Source: Candidatus Poribacteria bacterium (GTDB lineage: Bacteria; Poribacteria; WGA-4E; WGA-3G). Taken from it: a DNA stretch of 38,178 nucleotides. The notes below the pieces were generated by a model that did no database searches, was not told where the DNA came from, and saw only the letters and a list, made by a program, of their open reading frames with translations. Every line of letters begins with the position of its first letter. Position 1 is the first letter of the stretch. Positions 8,947-17,117 of this stretch are shown here, piece by piece. The stretch is taken from contig VXMD01000039.1 in the NCBI GenBank assembly GCA_009841255.1, positions 1 to 38,178 on the forward strand, read 5' to 3'. The position numbers and the translations under genes are program-made.

Positions 8947-9423
8947 TTAATTTTCCTTGCAGATAGGATTTCCATCTTCATCTACATAGACAACTTCCCA
9001 GCCCTTTGGAACCGTACCGGTATTCAAGAGGTTTAATCTCTGCCTCTCGGAAAGTTCCGATCCCTCTCCCGCCTTCGAATTCGCAACAGCACGTACCGTG
9101 TGCCAGATATTAGCGGTTGATTCCGTCTTTTGGACGTAGATTCTTCCCGGAACTTGGGGCAGCGCGTTTTCACCTATCATAATCCACTTTTCCGTTTCTG
9201 CCGACGTGAACGCAATGGGGTATATCCCGTCATAAAGTGTCTCTGCAGCAGTATTCCTCTCATGAGAACTATATCTATCATCGAACGGCTCCATAAGTGC
9301 TTCAACGGTTTGGGGACCTGTGTATCTCTCTGTCTGCATCTTGGAATCCAATTTCAAGTAACACCCAACAAAGATAATTCCGAGGATGAATAAAAGCAGG
9401 TAAATTTGCATAGTATATCTCAT
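8947..9423 (-). CDS. Small putative lipoprotein, unknown function
   Basis: 158-aa protein with a hydrophobic N-terminus and a lipobox-like IFVGC (Cys21), suggesting a lipid-anchored envelope protein. The mature part contains ALMEPFDDRYSSHERNTAAE and a region that may contact a substrate (VYVDEDGNPICKEN at the end), but I recognise no family. Its stop codon is 4 nt before the DegT start, so the two are very likely cotranscribed. Two start codons are possible (residue 1 or Met5). It is divergent from the Cache-like lipoprotein gene at 9583. Confidence 0.7.
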   Translation of the reverse strand: MRYTMQIYLLLFILGIIFVGCYLKLDSKMQTERYTGPQTVEALMEPFDDRYSSHERNTAAETLYDGIYPIAFTSAETEKWIMIGENALPQVPGRIYVQKTESTANIWHTVRAVANSKAGEGSELSERQRLNLLNTGTVPKGWEVVYVDEDGNPICKEN

Positions 9424-9510
9424 GATTTTTCTTCTCTCCGTATCGTGTTCGTCAACTTTCTACAGAATATACTTTATTTTCAAAAAAATTACAAGCAAAA
9501 AATGGTATAT

Positions 9511-9539
9511 TTGACAATCAGGTGATAAATGTATAAAAT
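9511..9539 (+). promoter_or_regulatory. Sigma70-type promoter for the Cache-like lipoprotein gene
   Basis: TTGACA (9511-9516), a 17-nt spacer, and TAAAAT (9534-9539). The predicted transcript start is about 35 nt before the TTG start codon at 9583. Confidence 0.65.
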
Positions 9540-9582
9540 TAAAAAGAATTAAATTTTTTATTCACTGAAAAGGAGTCAAAAA

Positions 9583-10524
9583 TTGAGAAATTTTTTGTTA
9601 GGACTACTTGTCGTAGGAATTGCCGTTATCGGCATTACCGGTTGTGATAGACCTATGATGAAACCGATGATGGATGCCGTTACACCGACGGATATGCCTA
9701 CAAAGGACGATCCAGTGGCGTTTGCAATGGCTTTGGTTCAAGGGGCGATCGATCTTTACAAGACAGAGGGGCACGAGGCGATAATAGCCTACCACAACAG
9801 TCCTGCGAGTATTGATGGGCAGTGGTATGTGTTTATTACAGATGAGAACAATATCTATCTCGCGCATCCAGTGAAACCTGAATTCATCGGTAGAGATATA
9901 ACACAGATTCCTGGAATTGATGGAACACTTATCGGTGCGGAGATTGCAATGGCGACAGAAGAGGGACGTTGGACGAACTACTTGTGGCCCAATCCGGACA
10001 CCAACAAGTTGGAACAGAAGCGCACGTGGTCAATCCGACACGATGGGTATCTCTTTGCTGCTGGGTATTACGAACCGTGGGGTCCAGATCCCGCAACGCT
10101 GCCAGCGGTCTCGAAAGAGGATCCAGCGGCATTTACGCACGCTATCGTCTTAGCGGCAATTGCGCGCTATGAATTTGAAGGACTCGAAGCTACAGCAACT
10201 TATTACAACGATCCAGCGAATATCGACGGTCAGTGGTATGTGTCCATCACCGATGAAAATGATCTGTTTGTCGCCCATGCCCCGAGACCAGACTTCGTCG
10301 GGACAGATCTTAAAGATGTTGTGGGGCTTGACGGATCGCCGCTCGGCGCAGAGATTGCGGAAAAAGCGACCGGAACAGGTCTCTGGATCGAATATCTGTG
10401 GCCGAATCCCGAAACGGGGATGGATGAACAGAAACGCTTGTGGGCAATCCATCATGATGGCTATCTCTTTGGGTCTGGATACTATGAACCCGCATCTGAA
10501 GGTACTACGCCAGAGACGAATTAA
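9583..10524 (+). CDS. Lipoprotein with two tandem Cache-like sensor domains
   Basis: 313-aa exported lipoprotein (lipobox ITGC, Cys21). Two homologous copies of about 120 residues follow (about 46-168 and 175-300). Each has DPxAF at its start, then DGQWYV-ITDEN, AH, GAEIA, the EYLWPNP-type block, EQKR and HDGYLF-GYYEP. This layout is typical of single Cache-type ligand-binding domains found in chemoreceptors and sensor kinases, but here there is no signalling output domain. It could act as a periplasmic binding protein for a small ligand (inference). A TTG start is used, preceded by AAGGAG with 7 nt spacing. It is a single gene convergent with the ELM1-type gene. Confidence 0.8.
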   Translation: MRNFLLGLLVVGIAVIGITGCDRPMMKPMMDAVTPTDMPTKDDPVAFAMALVQGAIDLYKTEGHEAIIAYHNSPASIDGQWYVFITDENNIYLAHPVKPEFIGRDITQIPGIDGTLIGAEIAMATEEGRWTNYLWPNPDTNKLEQKRTWSIRHDGYLFAAGYYEPWGPDPATLPAVSKEDPAAFTHAIVLAAIARYEFEGLEATATYYNDPANIDGQWYVSITDENDLFVAHAPRPDFVGTDLKDVVGLDGSPLGAEIAEKATGTGLWIEYLWPNPETGMDEQKRLWAIHHDGYLFGSGYYEPASEGTTPETN

Positions 10525-10594
10525 ATGGAGCTATCCTTGTGATAGGGTTAACAAGAAGGACGAGATCCAAGGACCGCGCCTTATATTTGCCACC

Positions 10595-11665
10595 TCAACG
10601 CACTAACGATACTAATTGGCGGATTGCCGCCACCGCTGTTTCTGTATCCCGGAGCGTTTTTTTCGATCCATTGGCAGTGAAAGCATCGGCGATGTGTGTT
10701 TCTAAGCCGTCGAGTCTGCATCGGGCCACAATGGAGTGTTCCTCCATATACCGATAGACTTCATATCGCTTCGGCAGTCTTGCCCGTTCTGGTGATAGCA
10801 TTAGAACGATAACGTTGCGTCCACTGCTCGCGGCTTCACAGACCATCGAAAAACTGTCCGCAGTAACGATAATCAGATCGCTTAAGGCGAGGATGGCTTG
10901 GTAGGGATCTTCAAGTTCGGAAGACATATCTGGGGTGATAAAGAATAGGCATCCGTCGGTGTGTTTCAGGGTGGATACCAAGTGTTCCGTTACATCAGGT
11001 GGCGTTCGGCGGGAGGTCGTTATCAATATCTGGGCGTTCATTTTTTCTGCAGTGGCTTCGCAAATTTTGCTGAGCCGTTCGGCATCCGTTATCGTGACAG
11101 TCTCATGCCGATCTGTCCCCCCGAGTAGGATACCAATCCGCGGACTGTCCGACAGGTTCAGTTCATCTTTCAAGTGTTCCCGTTTGGCATCCAAGGAGTC
11201 CGGTGAAATCGGGTTTGGGACGCCGATGGTTTGGCAAACGTTGTCCTTACGCGATGCGTTGTGCCAAGAGATCATTGGAAGGATTGCGAGGTCAAAATAT
11301 CGGGTGCCTATCGGTGAGGGTCTACGACATGTAACCGTCTTGGCACCGAGAATGCTACCGAGAAGCAGATTCACCGCCGCCACAGATGAGCCTGTTGAGA
11401 GGATAATATCAGTTGTTTGGAGTTGGACCAATGCGTGATACGACTCGGGAATAAGACTCCACCGCAGAAGCGTGTGGCTAAGGGAGATGGGAAGCGGCGC
11501 ACCTCCAAAAACAAACATAAAAACGCGCAGGAGGTTGTCACGCCATTTGTGCCGAAACTGTATCTCAAGCCATGCCGTTTGGCATTCAGGCATTTTTTCG
11601 ACAATGCCTAAGGATTGCTTGTAATGTCCCGGTTTCTTGTCGCTTAAGATAACAACGCTGATCAT
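10595..11665 (-). CDS. ELM1-type (mitochondrial fission ELM1 family) putative glycosyltransferase
   Basis: 356-aa protein resembling the bacterial ELM1/GT-B-like family. The N-terminus VVILSDKKPGHYKQSLGI matches the family's typical SDGxxGHxxQ start. Later segments are IGILLGGTDR, ILITTSRRTP, and the VTADSFSMVCEAASSGRNVIVL segment, which looks like a nucleotide-sugar-binding C-terminal half. In bacteria such genes often occur with lipid A or envelope glycan genes. Its start overlaps the stop of the upstream lipoprotein gene by 4 nt, so translation is probably coupled. Confidence 0.8.
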   Translation of the reverse strand: MISVVILSDKKPGHYKQSLGIVEKMPECQTAWLEIQFRHKWRDNLLRVFMFVFGGAPLPISLSHTLLRWSLIPESYHALVQLQTTDIILSTGSSVAAVNLLLGSILGAKTVTCRRPSPIGTRYFDLAILPMISWHNASRKDNVCQTIGVPNPISPDSLDAKREHLKDELNLSDSPRIGILLGGTDRHETVTITDAERLSKICEATAEKMNAQILITTSRRTPPDVTEHLVSTLKHTDGCLFFITPDMSSELEDPYQAILALSDLIIVTADSFSMVCEAASSGRNVIVLMLSPERARLPKRYEVYRYMEEHSIVARCRLDGLETHIADAFTANGSKKTLRDTETAVAAIRQLVSLVR

Positions 11666-12414
11666 TGTAATGTATATTCAATCAGTTCCGTTACATCGCC
11701 TGGGTTTTCGACTTTGACAATACCCACATGCGGTGCGAACCATATCGTTTGCTCCCCTTGAATCGTCTCATCTGTCGAAAAAAGCGTATGCGTGATTTCG
11801 GTGTGATATTCTATCCGATACGTTTTCTCAAAACTCCCAGCAGGCGTTTCCAAAGGAATTTCAGCAACGACTTCCGCTTTGACATGTATATGTGCTTCAA
11901 AAGGTATTTGGAGTAGGACAAGGTTTTGCAAAACGATGTTTCCGCTGACCGTTATGTTAAGCGCGTCCCACTGGAAATTGGGAACCAGCGGTATCTGGAA
12001 AAAAACGAGTTCAGGATGCGCGAATGGCTCTATTGCAACGGTCAATTCTAAACCGGCGAATTCGTCCTGCGCGGCTTTCGGGATTTCGGTTTGAACGTAG
12101 TCCGTTACCTTTTCACTCATCGTGAACATAACCTGGTTCGAGGTAACCCGATAGTATGTTGAATTCAGGAAATCAAGGTCGGCTTCCGCAATTGGCGACG
12201 TATCCTCGAAGACCTGATAGTCTTTTCCCTCAATATTCGCCTCCCCACTCACTTCTCGTGTCCATTGGGACCCGTCAGAATTTTTGTAAATCCATCGGCT
12301 TCCAACGGTATTGGGAAAATAGTCCGGCATCTGTTCCATCGGTGTCGGTGTTTCATCTGAACCACATCCGAACAGAAGAAAAATAGCACACAAAATCAGA
12401 AAAGTCGATCGCAT
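11662..12414 (-). CDS. Putative lipoprotein, unknown function
   Basis: 250-aa protein with a signal peptide and lipobox LLFGC (Cys17), followed by a GSDETPTPMEQMPDYFP linker. The mature part is rich in beta-strand patterns (SRWIYKNSDGSQWTREVSG, YRIEYHTEITHTLF) and ends with APHVGIVKVENPGDVTE. This resembles secreted beta-sandwich lipoproteins of unknown role. Stop and start overlap by 4 nt with the ELM1-type gene, forming a two-gene unit driven from a promoter near 12497. Confidence 0.75.
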   Translation of the reverse strand: MRSTFLILCAIFLLFGCGSDETPTPMEQMPDYFPNTVGSRWIYKNSDGSQWTREVSGEANIEGKDYQVFEDTSPIAEADLDFLNSTYYRVTSNQVMFTMSEKVTDYVQTEIPKAAQDEFAGLELTVAIEPFAHPELVFFQIPLVPNFQWDALNITVSGNIVLQNLVLLQIPFEAHIHVKAEVVAEIPLETPAGSFEKTYRIEYHTEITHTLFSTDETIQGEQTIWFAPHVGIVKVENPGDVTELIEYTLQ

Positions 12415-12496
12415 TTTATTTCTTGAGTGCCTCCGCTACCAGTTTTCCTAATTTTCCGCCTGTCGCATGGCACGAGATCAATCATACTTAAAAGAT

Positions 12497-12505
12497 AGTA
12501 TAACA
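12497..12505 (-). promoter_or_regulatory. Extended -10 promoter for the lipoprotein/ELM1 pair
   Basis: On the minus strand TATACT (12497-12502) is preceded by TGT, inside the motif GATGTGTTATACT that is also found at 3146-3158. There is no good -35 at the right distance, so the call rests on the extended -10. Confidence 0.45.
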
Positions 12506-12560
12506 CATCGTCAAGAAAATTGAATATTCTATTTCATTTAACCAACTGCCGACCACTCGT

Positions 12561-12585
12561 GTAGGAGGGATCTCCGAATCCCGAC
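12561..12585. repeat. Dispersed GGGAT-loop-ATCCC hairpin repeat
   Basis: GGGAT (12567-12571), loop CTCCGA, ATCCC (12578-12582), flanked by GTAGGA and GAC. It belongs to the same family as the copies at 16728 and 23654. The last stem pair differs from the 23654 copies by a compensatory change. Confidence 0.7.
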
Positions 12586-12592
12586 GTATTCC

Positions 12593-12620
12593 TTGACAAA
12601 TAGATTAGATGTGTTATGCT
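12593..12620 (+). promoter_or_regulatory. Sigma70-type promoter for the Mrr-AAA pair
   Basis: TTGACA (12593-12598), a 16-nt spacer, and TATGCT (12615-12620) with an upstream TGT. The leader to the GTG start at 12697 is about 70 nt. Confidence 0.65.
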
Positions 12621-12696
12621 TTTAACACACTATCGAAACTATTGTGGCACAGAAAAACCTTGGGAAATTCAACTGACATAGGGGACATTGTAAGAA

Positions 12697-13761
12697 GTGA
12701 ATATACCTAATTATAAATCAATTATCTTACCTTTCCTTCAGTACATTGCTGATCGGCGTGAATATCACAGAATGGAAATCACCAATGGTCTAGGTGAAGA
12801 AATATTTGAACTGACTCCCGAACAATGGTCAGTTGTTAGGAAAACTGGACAATCAGTATTTGGGCACCGTTGTGATTGGGCGAGATATTATCTTAAGGAT
12901 ACTGGTCTGATTGAGTCACCTAAGACCGGGTATTCCAAAATAACAAATCGTGGACTCGCGATGCTTGAAGCTTGGAATGAAAATCCGAAGGAGATTGAAG
13001 ATGCTGTTTTGCAGTCACCAGCCAAGTTTTTGGACTACATAAATGAAAGATGGCCCATTGAAAGTGAAGACGACAGTCATGAAACTCCTGAAGAGTCTAT
13101 TGAAAGTGAGGACGACAGTAACCAAACTCCTGAGGAATTATTTAACTATGATCAAGATAGTGATCGAGTTCCTGAAGAATCTATTGAGGAAAATATTCGG
13201 CAGATTACGACAGAAGCAGCCTATAACCATTCGCAAGATTCTATAGAAGAAAATTACCAAAGCATCAGAGGAAAGTTGGCAAAAGACCTATTAAGACGGA
13301 TTAAGGAGAATTCCCCGATCTTTTTTGAGGAATTGGTTATCGATCTCCTCGTTGAAATGGGGTATGGTGGCTCACGGGAAGATGCCCAAGCTGTAGGACG
13401 TAGCGGTGACGGTGGTATTGACGGTGTTATTAAAGAGGGCAGGCTCGGACTCGATGTGATTTACGTTCAAGCGAAACGATGGGCCAGTAATGTAGGTGAA
13501 CCACCAGTTCGAGACTTTGTGGGCGCATTGCAGGGAAAACGTGCCCGTAAAGGGATTTTCATAACGACATCGGAATTTTCTAACAGCGCGAGAAAATATA
13601 TATCAGCGATCGACTCACGAGACTCAAAGGTTATTCTTATTGATGGACACCAACTCGCGCAGTTAATGATCGATCACGATGTTGGCGTTTCTGTAGAGAA
13701 AATTTACGAAATCAAACGCGTAGATTCGGATTACTTTGCTGAAGACACCGAGAATTCCTAA
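12697..13761 (+). CDS. Mrr-like restriction endonuclease
   Basis: 354-aa protein with an N-terminal Mrr_N-type winged helix (about 1-95), a long acidic linker (about 120-185) and a C-terminal PD-(D/E)XK nuclease of the Mrr_cat type (about 205-330). The catalytic core is visible as GRSGDGGIDG (235-243 region, Asp242) and QAK (258-260), followed by FVGALQGKRA and GIFITTSEFS. Mrr enzymes cut DNA carrying modified bases made by foreign methyltransferases. The linker has a 14-aa repeat coded by two 42-bp copies, which is unusual for the family. GTG start. The AAA-nuclease gene follows after 26 nt, so they probably form one unit. Base usage looks AT-richer than the metabolic genes around it. Confidence 0.9.
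   Translation: MNIPNYKSIILPFLQYIADRREYHRMEITNGLGEEIFELTPEQWSVVRKTGQSVFGHRCDWARYYLKDTGLIESPKTGYSKITNRGLAMLEAWNENPKEIEDAVLQSPAKFLDYINERWPIESEDDSHETPEESIESEDDSNQTPEELFNYDQDSDRVPEESIEENIRQITTEAAYNHSQDSIEENYQSIRGKLAKDLLRRIKENSPIFFEELVIDLLVEMGYGGSREDAQAVGRSGDGGIDGVIKEGRLGLDVIYVQAKRWASNVGEPPVRDFVGALQGKRARKGIFITTSEFSNSARKYISAIDSRDSKVILIDGHQLAQLMIDHDVGVSVEKIYEIKRVDSDYFAEDTENS
13057..13140. repeat. In-frame 42-bp tandem repeat in the Mrr linker
   Basis: Two adjacent 42-bp copies (13057-13098 and 13099-13140) code for the 14-residue unit IESEDDSxxTPEEx. A third, degenerate copy follows (YDQDSDRVPEES). The tract is strongly acidic. Confidence 0.85.
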
Positions 13762-13787
13762 GCGTTTTCGCAGCAAGAGAAAAGAAA

Positions 13788-15389
13788 ATGAGAACATTCG
13801 GAACCCAAGGTCCTGTAACTTCTGAAGTAAACTACGTTGTGAGTCGATCTGAGGAACTTGCGGACTTTATCGACAGAGTGAAAAGAGGTAAATATATCGT
13901 CCTTTTTGCGCCACGACAGACTGGCAAGACGACCCTCTTTCGCGCCGCTATAGACTCCCTCATAACTGAGGCGTATTTTCCAATTCAACTGAATTTTGAG
14001 TTGTATGTAGATTACCCAGCTTCCAATTTTTATCCCTCTTTCTATAAAAGGCTTCGCGAGCAGATTGAGTGGATTTTTGAAAGGCGAGACACCACGCCTT
14101 CTAAAGCGTTAATTCAATTTTTGGATAACACAGCGGTAACGGATCAAGTTACGATGATGGAATTCTTTAGCCAGCTTGTTCGTTTTCTGTCCGATCCTGG
14201 TAATTTCCCAAAAGTTGTCCTTATCATCGATGAGTTTGACGCTATTCCACCCGATGCTGTTCGCGGTTTTCTACATTCACTTCGCTACATTTACCTCGAC
14301 GATTCAAAGCTCCGATGTCCTTATAGTGTCGGTATTGTTGGGGTTAAAAACATCACACAACTCAACTACGATCGGTCAATATCTCCTTTCAATATCCAAG
14401 ATGAGTTTCACTTGCCCAATTTCACACTCGCGCAAGTGCAGGAACTACTCAATCAATATACCAACGAAGTCGGGCAAGCCTTCGCTCCTGAAGTTATCAC
14501 CTCTATTCATAAACAGACGGCTGGTCAACCTTTTCTTGTCAATCGGTGTGCGCAAATCCTCACTGAAGAACTGGGCGTTCCAAAAAGTGAACCGATTACG
14601 ATGGTTCACTTTTCTAAAGCACACACGCAACTTCTTGAGGAAGGGAACACCAACATTAGTCATCTCCTGACCAATATCCGTAGAAATCGCAGGTTTGAAA
14701 GTCTCCTAATGCGGATATCTTCTTATGAGAGAGGCTTGCGTTTCAATCCAGACGATGAAATCATGACGGAACTCGCTATGTATGGGGTAATTGCGAAAAG
14801 TACTGACGGAATGTGTGAAATCGTGAATCCGATCTATCAACATCGCATTCTGCAGGCATTCAAACCGCCATTTAATGGACTGGAGAACGAGTATTTCTCC
14901 GAGGAAAACGGAGATGATTTCATTGATTATGTCAACATTGACGAAGTGATTGAGATGGGGCCGCTTCTTGATAACTTTCAGGCGTTCATCGCGCGAGTCG
15001 GTTTCCGTATCCTGCAAGTACCAGATACGCCACGAGAGTATGTCGGTCAACATCTCCTCTACGCCTATCTGGATCATTTTGTTCAGAGCGTCAGTGCCAA
15101 TATGTTCCTTGAAGTCCAAACCGGACGCGGGCGGATAGACCTTCTTATCGTTCACAATCAATGTAAATACATCGTTGAGACAAAGATATGGGAAGGCGAC
15201 AGATACTATCAGGCAGGCAAGAAGCAACTCGCTGCGTATCTCAAATCAGAAGGGGTGCAGGAAGGATATTATGTGGTCTTCGATCATCGTAACAATCCTA
15301 CGTCTCACGTCAAGACGGAGACAATAGACGGTTTGACGATTCGGAGTTACGTTATTCCTGTGATGCAAGAACAACCCTCATCAATTTAG
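13788..15389 (+). CDS. AAA ATPase with C-terminal PD-(D/E)XK nuclease domain
   Basis: 533-aa protein. The N-terminal AAA-like domain has Walker A APRQTGKTT (41-49) and Walker B VVLIIDEFD (143-151). A helical middle region follows. The C-terminal domain has Asp451 in RIDLLIV and ETK (464-466), the D...ExK pattern of PDDEXK nucleases often found at the end of this AAA-like family. Members are common in uncultured bacteria and some are found beside mobile or defence genes; most have no known function. It lies 26 nt after the Mrr-like gene and probably shares its transcript, which makes a joint defence role plausible but unproven. It is convergent with the enolase-superfamily gene (31 nt between stops). 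Confidence 0.85.
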   Translation: MRTFGTQGPVTSEVNYVVSRSEELADFIDRVKRGKYIVLFAPRQTGKTTLFRAAIDSLITEAYFPIQLNFELYVDYPASNFYPSFYKRLREQIEWIFERRDTTPSKALIQFLDNTAVTDQVTMMEFFSQLVRFLSDPGNFPKVVLIIDEFDAIPPDAVRGFLHSLRYIYLDDSKLRCPYSVGIVGVKNITQLNYDRSISPFNIQDEFHLPNFTLAQVQELLNQYTNEVGQAFAPEVITSIHKQTAGQPFLVNRCAQILTEELGVPKSEPITMVHFSKAHTQLLEEGNTNISHLLTNIRRNRRFESLLMRISSYERGLRFNPDDEIMTELAMYGVIAKSTDGMCEIVNPIYQHRILQAFKPPFNGLENEYFSEENGDDFIDYVNIDEVIEMGPLLDNFQAFIARVGFRILQVPDTPREYVGQHLLYAYLDHFVQSVSANMFLEVQTGRGRIDLLIVHNQCKYIVETKIWEGDRYYQAGKKQLAAYLKSEGVQEGYYVVFDHRNNPTSHVKTETIDGLTIRSYVIPVMQEQPSSI

Positions 15390-15420
15390 ATTGGGCATCT
15401 TCTGATTTGCTACCAGCGCA

Positions 15421-16602
15421 TCAAACCACTTCCATCCAAACCCCCGGCACGAACCCTGGATACTCACCCTCACTGAACGCTGGATAATAGACACCCTCAT
15501 CACGGAAATCATGAACCGTTTCGCCACCGCTGCTGTTCGGGATATGCACTCTACAGGTATACTCACTCTCTCGAAAAAGTTGCTGCGGTGTCGGCGTAGA
15601 CGCATCGACGCGATACGCGGACAGTGCCGCCTCATCGACCGTTATACCGAGACCCGGAGCATCCGATACCTGAATCGTCCCCTCAACGACAGGGAGTCGC
15701 GTTTCGAGCAGATCCGATTCCCACAACTCGTGACACGTAATCGCTGGCAATTCCGCTTGCGATAACACCGCACCGAGATGTACCGAATACGCCGTTGTGA
15801 TACCCGTGCCTACCATCTGGAGCCAGTAAGGTTGCGCAAAGGACGCGCAGAGCGCGTTTGTCCGTAGGAGCGAATTTACACCACCGCCGACAACGAACCC
15901 CCCGCAACAGCGCGCATGCAAACACGATTCGTTGAAATGCTCGACGATCCGATTCCGGACAGCCGCTTGCAACCGCGCTGCCCCTTCTACGTCCGTGCCG
16001 AGATAGTATGGACTCTCGTAGATAGCGACGTTCGGGTGTTCATCCAATTGTTGCAATACGGGGATGGCGTTATCCGCGGTCCGTAGAAACCCGTTGAAAT
16101 CAATATCGAGTCGATAGTCTGCTGGCACGGCATCCCCGACAGCGTTCACTTGCGCGAAGATATCCCGCCACGGACGCGCTTTCAGTTTCGCAGACGTGTA
16201 ACCCCGTTTCACGGATTCTTGGACTTCCGCCACCCAGTCCTCCGGTGGCATATCTATGTCCCACCACGAAATTGGACATCTGTCACGCACCTTCGGTCCG
16301 ATGAGTTGATAGGCTGGGAGATCCACGGATTTACCGACAGCGTCGAAAAGCGACATCTGGATGCCGAACCCGATGCTGTCATCGTTCATACAGGCAAACG
16401 CGTTCTCTCCGATGATTTGTTCGATGTTCGCCGATTCATCTGATAGATTTTCGCCGTATCCGATAACGCCGTTACTGAGTTCGACCCGGTAAACATGGAC
16501 CCGTTCGCCGTGTGTCAAGGCGCGATGCATGTGTCTGCTCACCCGTTCGTGATAGAATGGAACGTTCAACGGAATCGCTTCGAGATGTTTGATGTTGAGC
16601 AT
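15421..16602 (-). CDS. Enolase-superfamily (mandelate racemase/muconate lactonizing) enzyme
   Basis: 393-aa enzyme. The N-terminal capping domain (1-120) is followed by a barrel with the KxK pair (Lys139, Lys141), a metal Asp in LDIDFNG (Asp166/Asp168) and Glu196 in IYESP. The region where the third metal ligand and catalytic acid/base normally lie reads HFNESCLHARCCGGFVVGGG, with three nearby cysteines, so the active site is not the textbook type. It most likely acts on sugar acids or related carboxylates. An in-frame ATG lies 15 nt upstream, but GAGGAGG sits 6 nt before the ATG at 16602, so I start there. Confidence 0.88.
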   Translation of the reverse strand: MLNIKHLEAIPLNVPFYHERVSRHMHRALTHGERVHVYRVELSNGVIGYGENLSDESANIEQIIGENAFACMNDDSIGFGIQMSLFDAVGKSVDLPAYQLIGPKVRDRCPISWWDIDMPPEDWVAEVQESVKRGYTSAKLKARPWRDIFAQVNAVGDAVPADYRLDIDFNGFLRTADNAIPVLQQLDEHPNVAIYESPYYLGTDVEGAARLQAAVRNRIVEHFNESCLHARCCGGFVVGGGVNSLLRTNALCASFAQPYWLQMVGTGITTAYSVHLGAVLSQAELPAITCHELWESDLLETRLPVVEGTIQVSDAPGLGITVDEAALSAYRVDASTPTPQQLFRESEYTCRVHIPNSSGGETVHDFRDEGVYYPAFSEGEYPGFVPGVWMEVV

Positions 16603-16727
16603 GAGGTGCCTCCTCAATTGGTATACTTTCGCTCACGGAGTTGCTTCTCGCTTTTCGCTATATGTGCTTCCGAATTGTATCACATTTCTGAAATTGTGGG
16701 TAAAAATATTGGTGAGGCAGACTTCGT

Positions 16728-16755
16728 ATGGGAGGGACCCCCGAATCCCGACTTC
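16728..16755. repeat. Dispersed hairpin repeat, diverged copy
   Basis: GTATGGGAGGGACCCCCGAA followed by TCCCGACT. It matches the family at 12561 and 23654, though the last stem pair is not complementary here. Confidence 0.6.
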
Positions 16756-17032
16756 TGCAGATATGTTTCCTTGAAGAAAACAGACGCGATTTTCAACGAA
16801 ACGTGTGAAAAGAGTTAAGCGCGCTTTATCCAACGCTAACGACCAAAAACTAATACCAAATCTGAAAAATAAATTCGCATTTCAGAGATTTTGGAACTCA
16901 TAGGAGGTTTTCGCATGTAAGAGGCGCAATAATGCACGTCGCATTTGGGCGAGTACGCCGCAGAATTGCGCCACTACGAACGGGTTTTTCGTTAATGAGA
17001 AACGGTTATTCAGAAATGGTATAACAACGCAA

Positions 17033-17061
17033 TTGACACCTCCTCCTTTTGTTGGTATAAT
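17033..17061 (+). promoter_or_regulatory. Consensus sigma70 promoter for the dioxygenase gene
   Basis: TTGACA (17033-17038), exactly 17 nt, then TATAAT (17056-17061). Both boxes match the consensus fully. The start codon at 17118 is about 50 nt beyond the expected start site. It is the strongest promoter I can see in the window. Confidence 0.8.
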
Positions 17062-17117
17062 ATCTTTAACATGTCTAACATGAGAACATCGCCACATTCA
17101 CAAGCGAGGAGCAAATT

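Larger units (their letters stand above)
12415..12696. other. Divergent intergenic region with a hairpin repeat and two promoters
   Basis: Between the minus-strand lipoprotein and the plus-strand Mrr gene. It carries a minus-strand extended -10 (complement of 12497-12502), a repeat hairpin (12561-12585) and a plus-strand promoter (12593-12620). Nothing else is evident. Confidence 0.6.
16603..17117. other. Divergent intergenic region with a strong promoter and a hairpin repeat
   Basis: About 515 bases between two divergent genes. It contains a repeat-family copy at 16728-16755 and a near-perfect sigma70 promoter at 17033-17061. No RNA gene or small ORF with a ribosome site is supported. Confidence 0.55.
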
